Shown here one piece after another: positions 28,447 through 37,320 of a DNA stretch of 64,000 nt. Made by a program: the position numbers and the translations under genes. Source of the stretch: an uncultured Pelagibacteraceae bacterium (GTDB lineage: Bacteria > Pseudomonadota > Alphaproteobacteria > Pelagibacterales > Pelagibacteraceae); contig CACLKP010000001.1 of assembly GCA_902607585.1 (NCBI GenBank), positions 38,896-102,895 of the forward strand, given 5' to 3'. The notes beneath the pieces are model-generated. The model made no database searches. It had not been told where the DNA came from and worked only from the letters and a program-made list of their open reading frames with translations. Positions within the stretch are counted from its first letter, which is position 1. Each line of letters starts with the position of its first letter.

Positions 28447-29640
28447 ATGGCTATGCAAAAAAACATTATTGATCAAGTATTTCCTGAAACTCTAAAGATT
28501 TTGTCGGAGTTAATAAAATTTCAGACCGTATCAGGTACTTCTAATTTAAAATTAATTGAGTATTGTGAAAAAAGATTAAGTAAACTTGGAGCTACATCTT
28601 TTAAAACTTTTGATGAAACAAAAAAGAGAGTCAATTTATTTTCAACAATTTCTGGAAAACAGAAGTTAAATGGAGGAGGAATTATTTTATCAGGTCATAC
28701 CGATGTAGTACCTGCGTCTGCAAAAGAATGGTCCTCTGATCCTTTTGTCGCTACTGAAAAAAATAACAAAGTTTATGGAAGAGGATCTTGTGATATGAAA
28801 GGATTTATTGCTTGTACCCTAGCTTTAGCTCCTTACTTTGCTTCTCAAAATTTAAAAAAACCAATCCATTTTTCTTTTACTTATGATGAGGAAACAGCTT
28901 GTCAGGGCGCGCCAATAATGATTAAGGAATTGAAAAAACGCAATATTAATTGTTCTATTTGTATTGTTGGGGAGCCAACTAGCATGAAAGCAATTCAGGC
29001 TCATAAAGGTTGTTATGAATATTCAACTCATTTTACTGGCTTAGCTGGTCATGGATCTGCCCCCGATAAAGGAGTGAACGCAGTTGAATATGCAATTAGA
29101 TTTATAAACAAACTTATGGAACTAAGAGAAGAACTAAAAAAAAGGGAACCAAAAAATTCTGCTTTTATTCCTCCATATTCAACTTTGCAAATAGGGAGAA
29201 TTAAGGGAGGATTAGCGAGAAATGTGATTGCTGATCAATGTGTAGTTGATTGGGAACTTAGACCAGTTGTTCCAGAAGACGGAAAATTTGTAAATGAAAG
29301 TATGGAAAATTATGTAAAAAATGTTCTGTTGCCAGAAATGAAAAAAGTTTACCCTAAATCCAGTATTGAAAAAGAGATCATTGGGGAAATTATTGGATTC
29401 ACCAAAGAAGAAAAATCGGATGCAATAAATCTCGTTTGTAATCTCACGGGAGATAATTCACGAGACGTAGTTTCCTTTGGAACGGAAGCAGGATTGTTTC
29501 AAGAAATTGGTATTAGCACTGTTGTTTGTGGTCCTGGATCTATTGAGCAGGCACATAAAATTGATGAACATGTAAGTTTTGATCAGTTAAAACTTTGTTT
29601 AAAAATGCTTATTGATCTTAAAGAGCAGATTACAAATTGA
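28447..29640 (+). CDS. argE: Acetylornithine deacetylase, M20 family
   Basis: GGIILSGHTDVVPA, WSSDPFVATEKNNKVYGRGSCDMKGFIA, DEETACQGAP, GTEAGLFQEIGI. Confidence 0.87.
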   Translation: MAMQKNIIDQVFPETLKILSELIKFQTVSGTSNLKLIEYCEKRLSKLGATSFKTFDETKKRVNLFSTISGKQKLNGGGIILSGHTDVVPASAKEWSSDPFVATEKNNKVYGRGSCDMKGFIACTLALAPYFASQNLKKPIHFSFTYDEETACQGAPIMIKELKKRNINCSICIVGEPTSMKAIQAHKGCYEYSTHFTGLAGHGSAPDKGVNAVEYAIRFINKLMELREELKKREPKNSAFIPPYSTLQIGRIKGGLARNVIADQCVVDWELRPVVPEDGKFVNESMENYVKNVLLPEMKKVYPKSSIEKEIIGEIIGFTKEEKSDAINLVCNLTGDNSRDVVSFGTEAGLFQEIGISTVVCGPGSIEQAHKIDEHVSFDQLKLCLKMLIDLKEQITN

Positions 29641-29642
29641 AC

Positions 29643-30602
29643 TTAACTTCTCGCAAATAAATTTGTTAATTCATAAACGATCGTAGCAGCAGCAAGTGAA
29701 GTAAGTTCTGCATGATCATAAGCTGGAGATACTTCAACTACGTCGGCAGAAATTAATTTTAGTCCTGCTAGCCCTCGAAGCACGTTCACTATTTCGCGTG
29801 TAGTCATGCCCGCAATTTCTGGTGTTCCGGTTCCTGGCGCATGTGAAGGATCCAAAACATCAATATCAATAGATAAATAAAGAGAATTATTTCCAACTCT
29901 ATCTCGTATTCGTTTTACAATTTTGTCGATACCTTCGGTTTGAAAATCGTCACAATGAATAATTTTAAAACCAAATTCGGCATCATTTTTTAAATCATCC
30001 CTGCTATACAACGGTCCTCTAATACCAACATGCATAGAAGAGTCTTCCAAAAATAATTTTTCCTCTCTAGCCCTTCGAAAAGGGGTGCCGTGAGTATATG
30101 GTGCACCAAAATAAGTATCCCAGGTATCTAAGTGAGCATCAAAATGAACCAAAGCAACAGGTCCTTTGTTTTTATGATTAACAGCACGCAACAAAGGCAA
30201 AGCTATTGTGTGATCTCCACCCATGCTAATTATTCCTCCAACCTTACCTAATAGATCTGTGGCTGCCTTTTGTATTTGTTCAACGGACTCGTTAATATTA
30301 AATGGATTACAAGTAATATCTCCAGCGTCAGCCACTTGTTGTTCCAGAAAAGGTTCTGAATCGTATGCTGGATGGTAATTTGTTCTTAAATGTCTTGATG
30401 CCTGTCTAATACTTTGAGGACCAAAACGTGCCCCTGGACGATAACTAGTTCCCGCATCAAATGGAACTCCCACTATGGCAACATCACAATTTTCTACATC
30501 TCTTAATTCAGGAAGTCTTGCAAATGTAGAGGCTCCAGCAAATCGAGGAACCTTTGTGCCGCTCACTGGTTGTATAGGAATTTTGTCTTTTTTTTTTTTC
30601 AT
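29643..30602 (-). CDS. speB: Agmatinase / guanidino-compound ureohydrolase family
   Basis: VPFDAGTSYRPGARFGPQSIR, GGDHTIALP, HFDAHLDT, SIDIDVLDPSHAPGTGTPE. Confidence 0.87.
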   Translation of the reverse strand: MKKKKDKIPIQPVSGTKVPRFAGASTFARLPELRDVENCDVAIVGVPFDAGTSYRPGARFGPQSIRQASRHLRTNYHPAYDSEPFLEQQVADAGDITCNPFNINESVEQIQKAATDLLGKVGGIISMGGDHTIALPLLRAVNHKNKGPVALVHFDAHLDTWDTYFGAPYTHGTPFRRAREEKLFLEDSSMHVGIRGPLYSRDDLKNDAEFGFKIIHCDDFQTEGIDKIVKRIRDRVGNNSLYLSIDIDVLDPSHAPGTGTPEIAGMTTREIVNVLRGLAGLKLISADVVEVSPAYDHAELTSLAAATIVYELTNLFARS

Positions 30603-30623
30603 TTACTTATTATAATAAATATT

Positions 30624-30680
30624 ATGGTTTTTTTATACATTGTTTTGGCATTGTGGGCTGTAGGAATGATGTCGGAATAA
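30624..30680 (+). CDS. Possible 18-aa hydrophobic micropeptide
   Basis: MVFLYIVLALWAVGMMSE* read directly from the speB / 30691 intergenic gap. Confidence 0.15.
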   Translation: MVFLYIVLALWAVGMMSE

Positions 30681-30690
30681 TACTGTAGAA

Positions 30691-30888
30691 TTATTTTTCT
30701 ACACGTTCGCATTTTGCTTTTATTTTGTTTCTATATTCGGGATCCTCATTAAACATTCTAGCTCGAGAAGAGCATTGTTGATAGGTTTCGTATACAACTC
30801 GAGACCAACCTATTTTGTCTTTACCAAGTACTTCTGCAGATTGCCAACCGGCAGTAGTCATAAAATAAACTACAAGTGCCCATTTCAT
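30691..30888 (-). CDS. Small hypothetical protein following the ABC permease
   Basis: 65 aa, hydrophobic N-terminus, two Cys (QQCSSR, KAKCER); 3 nt after the permease ORF, same strand. Confidence 0.55.
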   Translation of the reverse strand: MKWALVVYFMTTAGWQSAEVLGKDKIGWSRVVYETYQQCSSRARMFNEDPEYRNKIKAKCERVEK

Positions 30889-30891
30889 GAC

Positions 30892-31776
30892 TTATTTATG
30901 TAATTTAATACCACGCAGTCGCTCAGACCTTCTTCTCAGCATCTCAACTGTTGTTAGTAGTGCAATAGATAGAGCAACTAAGCATGTAGCCATACACAAA
31001 ATTACAGGACTCGTTTCTTGGCGTAGACCCGCCCACATCTGTTTCGGTATAGTTATTTGCTCAACGCTGCCTACAAACATAACAACTACAACTTCATCAA
31101 AAGAAGTAATGAATGCGAATAATGCTCCAGAGATAACACCAGGAAGAATTAAAGGCATAATAACTTTAAAGAAAGTTCGCATAGTATCTGCACCTAAACT
31201 TTGGGATGCTCTAATTAAATTAGTATCAAAACCGGTTAAGGTGGCCGTAACTGTAATAACAACGAACGGTGTTCCAAGAGCCGTGTGTGCAAGAATTAAA
31301 CCTAGATAAGTATGAGTCAATCCAATTTTTGAATAAAAGAAAAACATTCCTGCTGATGTAATAATTAACGGAACAATCATCGGTGAAATCAATATTGCCA
31401 TAAGAGTGCCTTTAAATGGCATATTCGGTCTGCTTAAACCTAGGGCAGCAACAGTACCTAGTGCGGTTGCTAAAAATGTGGCACAAATTCCAATGAAAAA
31501 ACTATTTCTAGTTCCCAACATCCACTTATTAGTAACAACTGTTGTATCTCCTATACTGCTAATACCAACCATTTGCCTGTACCACCTAAGCGAATAGGCC
31601 TCTGGCTCAAAATTCATAAACTCTTTTGTAAATTCAAAAAATGGTGAAGCGCTAAATGATAAAGGAAGAATTATAAAGATAGGTGCAATTAAAAAGAAAA
31701 AGACAAAACCGCAATAGGTTAAAAATGAATAGTACCCTATTCTTTGTCCTGTTGTTGCATATGTCGGTAAAGCCAT
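30892..31776 (-). CDS. ABC transporter permease (PotC type)
   Basis: SLGADTMRTFFKVIMPLILPGVISGALFAFITSFDE, EAA-loop. Confidence 0.9.
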   Translation of the reverse strand: MALPTYATTGQRIGYYSFLTYCGFVFFFLIAPIFIILPLSFSASPFFEFTKEFMNFEPEAYSLRWYRQMVGISSIGDTTVVTNKWMLGTRNSFFIGICATFLATALGTVAALGLSRPNMPFKGTLMAILISPMIVPLIITSAGMFFFYSKIGLTHTYLGLILAHTALGTPFVVITVTATLTGFDTNLIRASQSLGADTMRTFFKVIMPLILPGVISGALFAFITSFDEVVVVMFVGSVEQITIPKQMWAGLRQETSPVILCMATCLVALSIALLTTVEMLRRRSERLRGIKLHK

Positions 31777-31778
31777 AA

Positions 31779-33032
31779 TTATCCTAATTTAATATTTTCT
31801 ATTCCAACTATTTTATTATAAGCCCAATACAAAACTGTCATCACTGCTAAAAGTATAGCTCCCAGTGAGGCGCAAAGCCCCCAATTCAAAGTTGTTTTCA
31901 AATGATAAGCAATCCAGTTTCCTACCATTTGTCCATCCTTACCACCTACTAATTCTGGCGTTATGTAATATCCAATTGCTATTATAAATACGAGCATACA
32001 TCCTGCACTAATCCCTGGAACCGAATTTGGCATATAAACTTTCCAAAAAGCATGTAAAGGCGAAGCTCCAAGATTTAAAGCTGCACGCATATAAGTTGGT
32101 GGGATTGTTTTCATCACACTATACAAAGGCAAAACCATAAACGGTAATAAAATTTGTGTCATGACTATTACAACTGCTGTTTGATTGTACATAAGTTGAA
32201 AGCGGTTTTCGTCTGCAATAACATGGGACATCACCAACAAATTATTAAGAACGCCTTTTTGTTGCAACATAACCATCCACGCTACGGTTCGAACCAGCAA
32301 CGATGTCCAAAAAGGTAACAGCACACATATCATTAAAAGGTTGCTATATTTTAAAGGTAATGTTGCAAGCAAATAAGAAATTGGATATCCCAAGATCAAA
32401 CAAAAAAACATAACCAAAAAACTTATTTTAAATGTTTTAATCCATGTATGATTATAAATTCGTCTGTTTTCTTTTTGTCGAATGATCTCTTTATTAGAAT
32501 CGAATTTTAAATCAACGGCATTCAAATAATACCCCATAGTTGTGGGATCGACCATTACCCCCAAAGCTTTCCAATAATCAATATCCCCCCATCTTTTTTC
32601 AGCTGCAATCATTTGCTCTTTGTAGGGACCCTCTTCAATTTTTTTAAATTTTCTTTTAGATTTTTTTAATAAACTTTTCCAACCGGATTTTGAATAGTTC
32701 ATTCGGGTACTTGCTTTACCAATATCGTAACCTTCGCTATTTTTTACTTCAAAAAACATTGTTTCATAAAGTTCTTCGGAAGGTAAACCTTGTTGATCCC
32801 ATTTTTTATAAACTTCAAAAGTTTTTGGAAAAACAGTATTAATTTGTCTATCGTCAATACTTCGAACAAGCATATCAGCTATAGGGATTAAAAACGTAAC
32901 CAGTATAAAAACTAGAAGTGGAGCAACTAAAAGAAATGCTCTTATTTTATTTTTTCGCTCAGATTTTTGAAGACTAACTTTTAACGGAATTCCGTCCGTT
33001 GTTAATATCGGTTCTGAAGCAGTTTGATTCAT
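31779..33032 (-). CDS. ABC transporter permease (PotB type)
   Basis: NLGASPLHAFWKVYMPNSVPGISAGCMLVFIIAIGYYITPELVGG. Confidence 0.9.
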   Translation of the reverse strand: MNQTASEPILTTDGIPLKVSLQKSERKNKIRAFLLVAPLLVFILVTFLIPIADMLVRSIDDRQINTVFPKTFEVYKKWDQQGLPSEELYETMFFEVKNSEGYDIGKASTRMNYSKSGWKSLLKKSKRKFKKIEEGPYKEQMIAAEKRWGDIDYWKALGVMVDPTTMGYYLNAVDLKFDSNKEIIRQKENRRIYNHTWIKTFKISFLVMFFCLILGYPISYLLATLPLKYSNLLMICVLLPFWTSLLVRTVAWMVMLQQKGVLNNLLVMSHVIADENRFQLMYNQTAVVIVMTQILLPFMVLPLYSVMKTIPPTYMRAALNLGASPLHAFWKVYMPNSVPGISAGCMLVFIIAIGYYITPELVGGKDGQMVGNWIAYHLKTTLNWGLCASLGAILLAVMTVLYWAYNKIVGIENIKLG

Positions 33033-33055
33033 TGTTTCTATTATAAAAAAAGCAC

Positions 33056-33090
33056 AAAAAAAGGCGAGATAAATACCTCGCCTTTTTTTT
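33056..33090 (-). terminator. Rho-independent-type hairpin between binding-protein and permease genes
   Basis: aaaaaaaggcgag-ataaatac-ctcgcctttttttt: GC-core stem flanked by A-run and T-run. Confidence 0.8.
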
Positions 33091-33108
33091 CAATTATATT
33101 ACGAATTA

Positions 33109-34170
33109 TTAGTTACCCTTCCAGGCACCAAATCTCTCATGAACTTCAGCTCCATTATCAGCCCACCAAAACGGGTCAGCTATAATAGCTCTCTTAAGTA
33201 CTTTCGGATCAGTTGGCATATGAGGCATGATATCAATATTACCAGAATCTGTTATGAACCAAGGTTCACCTTTTTTGATAATACCAATACTAGATTTTCT
33301 CATAGGACCATATGGAATGTATTTAGCTTGTTCAGCATTCGATTCTGCAGACGAAGCGTGAGCCATAAACTCAAGTGCTTCAGCTTCATTTCCACCTTTG
33401 ATTGCTACAAGATATTCTTGTTCAAGAACTGTACCATCCCAAATGTATTCGAAGTCTTTACCTTCAGAAAGGATAGCAGCACCGATTCTACCGTTGTATG
33501 CTAATGCCATAACAACTTCACCGCTTGATACTAATTCAAGTGGTTTAGAACCTGCAGACCAGAATACAACGTGATCTTTAATTGTATCTAGTTTAGCAAA
33601 TGCTCTGTCAATTCCTTCAGGAGTACTCATTACATCGTAAACTTTACTTGCTTTAACACCATCGGCAACAAGTGCCATTTCGATTAAAGCGTTCGCCCAT
33701 GTATGAATACCTCTTTTTCCAGGAAACTTTTTAACATCAAAGAAATCTTTCATTCTTTTTGGTTTCTTGCCTGGAAAAGCTGCTTTGTCATAAAATGCAG
33801 TATAAGCCCAGAAGATTTGCGGAACAACACAGTCAGAAACTGGTGGTACCACTAAGTCATTTATAAACTCACTTTGGTCTACTTTTGCAAATAAGCCTTC
33901 ATCGCAACCAGTGATCGCTTGGTCAGGAAGTACGTCTACAACATCCCAAGTCACATTGCCTGCTTCTACTTGTGCTTTAATTTCTCCAAGGCCACCGTTG
34001 TAGTTCTCAACAGTAACTCCTGAACCTTTGCTCCAAGTATCTATGTAAGCCTTTTGTTGACTCGCTGTATAAGCTCCGCCCCAAGATACAAACGTAATGT
34101 CTGCATAAGCTGATGAAGCATATGCCATTGCGATCAATCCAAGAAAAGTAGCTCTTATTAATTTAAACAT
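33109..34170 (-). CDS. ABC transporter substrate-binding protein (PotD type)
   Basis: Signal peptide; ITFVSWGGAYTASQQKAYIDTWSKGSGVTVENYNGGLGEIKAQVEAGNVTWDVVD. Confidence 0.9.
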   Translation of the reverse strand: MFKLIRATFLGLIAMAYASSAYADITFVSWGGAYTASQQKAYIDTWSKGSGVTVENYNGGLGEIKAQVEAGNVTWDVVDVLPDQAITGCDEGLFAKVDQSEFINDLVVPPVSDCVVPQIFWAYTAFYDKAAFPGKKPKRMKDFFDVKKFPGKRGIHTWANALIEMALVADGVKASKVYDVMSTPEGIDRAFAKLDTIKDHVVFWSAGSKPLELVSSGEVVMALAYNGRIGAAILSEGKDFEYIWDGTVLEQEYLVAIKGGNEAEALEFMAHASSAESNAEQAKYIPYGPMRKSSIGIIKKGEPWFITDSGNIDIMPHMPTDPKVLKRAIIADPFWWADNGAEVHERFGAWKGN

Positions 34171-34259
34171 ATTTACCCTCTTATTTGTGATTAATTATAC
34201 GTATAAGTCGGCAATCTAAGCATATTGAGAAAGTGGTGTAAAATAAAAAAATAACTAAT

Positions 34260-35357
34260 TTAACGTAGATCTAAAGCCCTAGAATCGCTGGCTTTCCAAG
34301 AAAGTTTAACGGAAGCCCCTTCTTTTAGATTAGCTCCCTTGTAGGAATTTGGAACTTTTACAATGAACTGGTCATTTCCACAAACTTCAACTCTTGTTCG
34401 AATATGATCTCCTAAATAAATTAATTCTTTAACTTTGGCTTCAAACGAATTTTCAAAACTACTATCAGACGAATTAATCTCAACACGTTCCGGACGAAGA
34501 GAAACGGTAGAGGCATCGCCTATAGAATTAACATTTACTTTTAGAGATTTTATTTCCTCTCCTTTTTCAGTTTTAACAACACACATCTTACCATTAATTG
34601 ATTTCACTTTCCCTTTAAGTTGATTATTCTCACCAATGAACTGTGCAACAAATGCATTTTCAGGTTTTTCATATAAAATATCTGGTGATGATATCTGTTG
34701 AATTTTTCCATCATTAAATACCGCTATACGATTTGACATTGTAAGAGCTTCGTTTTGATCGTGAGTAACATAAACAACTGTAATTCCAATCTGCTCATGA
34801 ATATGTTTAATTTCATATTGCATTTGTTCGCGAAGTTTTTTATCCAGAGCGCCCAAAGGCTCATCCATCAAAACTAGCCTAGGTTCAAAAACTAAAGCTC
34901 TTGCTAGTGCAACACGTTGTTGTTGTCCGCCAGATAATTGTAAAGGCATACGACTACCAAACGCTTCCAACTCTACCATGCCTAAAGCTTTTTTTACTTT
35001 TTCTTCAATATTAGATTTACTTAATTTTCTAACCTCAAGTGGAAATGCAAGATTTTCATTTACCGTCATATGCGGAAACAAAGCATAGTTTTGAAAAACC
35101 ATTCCAATTCCTCTTTTGTAAGGAGGAATTTTATTAATTGCTTCCCCATCTAAATATATTTCTCCACCAGTTGGCGTTTCAAACCCAGCTAGCATCATTA
35201 ATGTTGTTGTTTTCCCAGAACCAGACGGTCCCAGCATTGTAAGAAACTCACCTTTAGGAATATCTACGTTTAGATCTTTAACTACGAGTATTTCTCCATC
35301 GTAGCTTTTATCTACCTTATCAAATTTTACAAAACTGTCTGAACTCCCCATAAGCAT
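34260..35357 (-). CDS. ABC transporter ATP-binding protein (PotA type)
   Basis: Walker A GPSGSGKTT, LSGGQQQRVALARAL, Walker B LVLMDEPLGALD, TOBE domain. Confidence 0.93.
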   Translation of the reverse strand: MLMGSSDSFVKFDKVDKSYDGEILVVKDLNVDIPKGEFLTMLGPSGSGKTTTLMMLAGFETPTGGEIYLDGEAINKIPPYKRGIGMVFQNYALFPHMTVNENLAFPLEVRKLSKSNIEEKVKKALGMVELEAFGSRMPLQLSGGQQQRVALARALVFEPRLVLMDEPLGALDKKLREQMQYEIKHIHEQIGITVVYVTHDQNEALTMSNRIAVFNDGKIQQISSPDILYEKPENAFVAQFIGENNQLKGKVKSINGKMCVVKTEKGEEIKSLKVNVNSIGDASTVSLRPERVEINSSDSSFENSFEAKVKELIYLGDHIRTRVEVCGNDQFIVKVPNSYKGANLKEGASVKLSWKASDSRALDLR

Positions 35358-35395
35358 TGAATATTAAACATTTGTGAAAAATTTTTTCAAGTTTT

Positions 35396-36565
35396 TTATC
35401 CTTTAATGTGTAAATCTCTTGATAAATTGCAGAATAATTCAGAACCTTTGTCTGTAACTCTTACTGACTCGCTGGCCTCCACGCCCCAATCACCAAATTG
35501 CATCACAGCTATCATATGGAAAGTAACGTTAGGTTGTAAAACAGTTTTATCACCTTTTGATATATTTAAAGTTTGTTCGCCCCAATCAGGAGGGTAACCA
35601 ATGCCAATAGAATATCCTGTTCTTGATTCTTTTTTGATTCCATATTTATCTAAGACGCCCCAAAATTTTTGAGCAACATCGTCAGCAGTGTTTCCTGGTT
35701 TAGTAACTGAAATTCCAGCGTCTAATGCTTCGTTAGTCGCTTTCATTGTATCAATTTTTTTTTGATTTTTTTTACCTAACAATACAGTCCTCGCCATAGG
35801 ACAATGATATCTTTTGTGGACTCCTGCTATTTCAATAATTGTTGCTTCACCATCAACAAATTTATCTTCTGTTGCTGTTAAATGTGAAGCTGAAGTCCCT
35901 TTCCCTGTAGGCAATAAAGTTGCAATGCTAGCATAATCACCACCAAATTCTGGGGTACCTTTAAACAAAGCTTTTTGAATATCAGCAACAGCATCGCACT
36001 GTCTTACCCCAGGACTAACACTTTCAAAAGCTGTTTTCATTACTTTTTCAGTTATTTGAGCTGCTGACTGCATTAACTTAATTTCAGCATCCGATTTAAC
36101 AACTCTTGCCCAATTTACTAAACGTTCTGCATCTTTAACTTTTGAATTTGGTAAGCCTTTTTTTATTGTCTCATAACAAAATGCAGTGAAATAATGACTG
36201 TCCATTTCTAGTCCAATATTAGACTTGTCCCACTTTCTTTGTTTTATTATTTCAACTAAATATTGGTAGGGATGTAATGGCCATGTATGAATATACTTTT
36301 CATCATACGCGATAATATTTTTATGTTGAACATAAGTCTTGATATATCCTCCTCCAACATCTTGAGCTCTTAGAAAACAAATTGGTTCATCTTCATTAAG
36401 ATGTACTAAAACACATTGCGCATAATAAAAAGACCATGCATCATATCCTGTTAAATAGTTCATATTAGCGGGATCGTGAGAAACTAATAAATCAATGCCC
36501 TGTTTTTGCATTGAGTCTTTTACTTTTTTTAATCGTTCTTTGTACTCACTATTTTTAAAAAGCAT
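35396..36565 (-). CDS. doeA: M24 family hydrolase, ectoine hydrolase DoeA/EutD-like
   Basis: DPANMNYLTGYDAWSFYYAQCV, PGVRQCDAVADIQKALFKGTPEFGGDYASIATLLPTG, YHCPMARTV, GIGYPPDWGEQTLNI; next to EutA-like gene. Confidence 0.7.
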   Translation of the reverse strand: MLFKNSEYKERLKKVKDSMQKQGIDLLVSHDPANMNYLTGYDAWSFYYAQCVLVHLNEDEPICFLRAQDVGGGYIKTYVQHKNIIAYDEKYIHTWPLHPYQYLVEIIKQRKWDKSNIGLEMDSHYFTAFCYETIKKGLPNSKVKDAERLVNWARVVKSDAEIKLMQSAAQITEKVMKTAFESVSPGVRQCDAVADIQKALFKGTPEFGGDYASIATLLPTGKGTSASHLTATEDKFVDGEATIIEIAGVHKRYHCPMARTVLLGKKNQKKIDTMKATNEALDAGISVTKPGNTADDVAQKFWGVLDKYGIKKESRTGYSIGIGYPPDWGEQTLNISKGDKTVLQPNVTFHMIAVMQFGDWGVEASESVRVTDKGSELFCNLSRDLHIKG

Positions 36566-36566
36566 T

Positions 36567-37316
36567 TTAATTCTTTAAAAGTTTTCCATATCCTTCAACT
36601 GAAGATTTATATCCCACCGATCTTATAGTGTCCCAAATTAAAGTCTGATTACTAGAAAAAACAGGTTTATTTATTTTTTTTTCAACTTCGTCAAGAATTT
36701 CTAAGGCTGGAAGTGCCGTACAAGATACAAAAATTGCGTCCGCATCATTTATGTTTAACTTAGTTAATATCTCAGATAGATATTTTGGATCTACTCTTGC
36801 AAAATCTACATCTAAATCTAAATTAAAAGTACTAAATGACGTTACATTGATATTTTTTTTAATAAGATATTCAGAAATAGTTTTGTTTACAGATTCGGGA
36901 TAAGGTGTAAATACAGAAATCTTTTTTACATTCATTTTATTAAAAGCTTTAATTGCTGAAGTGATTGGAGTTGTTACGTGACAACCAGGCTTGGCCGATT
37001 GGATTTTTTCTTTAACTTTATCTTCTCCTATAGCTATTGTTCCCGATGTGCAGCCATAGGCCACTGTATTAATTTTTTCGCCTGGTAAAATTTTTTCAGT
37101 AATTGACTCTAATTGATCATACATTTTTAAAAGATTTTCTTTAGTTAATGGATTTTCGTTATGAATACGATTTACAAATAGATTGATGGGTAGACTGTGA
37201 CATATTGATTGAAAATCTCTTTCTATTGTAAGGTCAGTTGATAGCGCAAGCAATCCAATTCTTGGATTGGATTCTTTTTTAAATTTTGCTTCAATGTATT
37301 TCGATTTTATATTCAT
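36567..37316 (-). CDS. Maleate isomerase / Asp-Glu racemase superfamily, EutA-like
   Basis: VAYGCTSGTIAIGEDKV, VTTPITSAIKAFNKMNVKKISVFTPY, ADAIFVSCTALPALEILDEVE. Confidence 0.75.
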   Translation of the reverse strand: MNIKSKYIEAKFKKESNPRIGLLALSTDLTIERDFQSICHSLPINLFVNRIHNENPLTKENLLKMYDQLESITEKILPGEKINTVAYGCTSGTIAIGEDKVKEKIQSAKPGCHVTTPITSAIKAFNKMNVKKISVFTPYPESVNKTISEYLIKKNINVTSFSTFNLDLDVDFARVDPKYLSEILTKLNINDADAIFVSCTALPALEILDEVEKKINKPVFSSNQTLIWDTIRSVGYKSSVEGYGKLLKN

Positions 37317-37320
37317 AAAA

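Noticed and set aside
28908-28915. GGCGCGCC palindrome
   Set aside because: Single 8-bp occurrence within argE coding sequence; no associated structure.
34186-34205. Short palindrome tatacgtata between the SBP and PotA-type genes
   Set aside because: Short AT-rich palindromes are expected by chance at this base composition.
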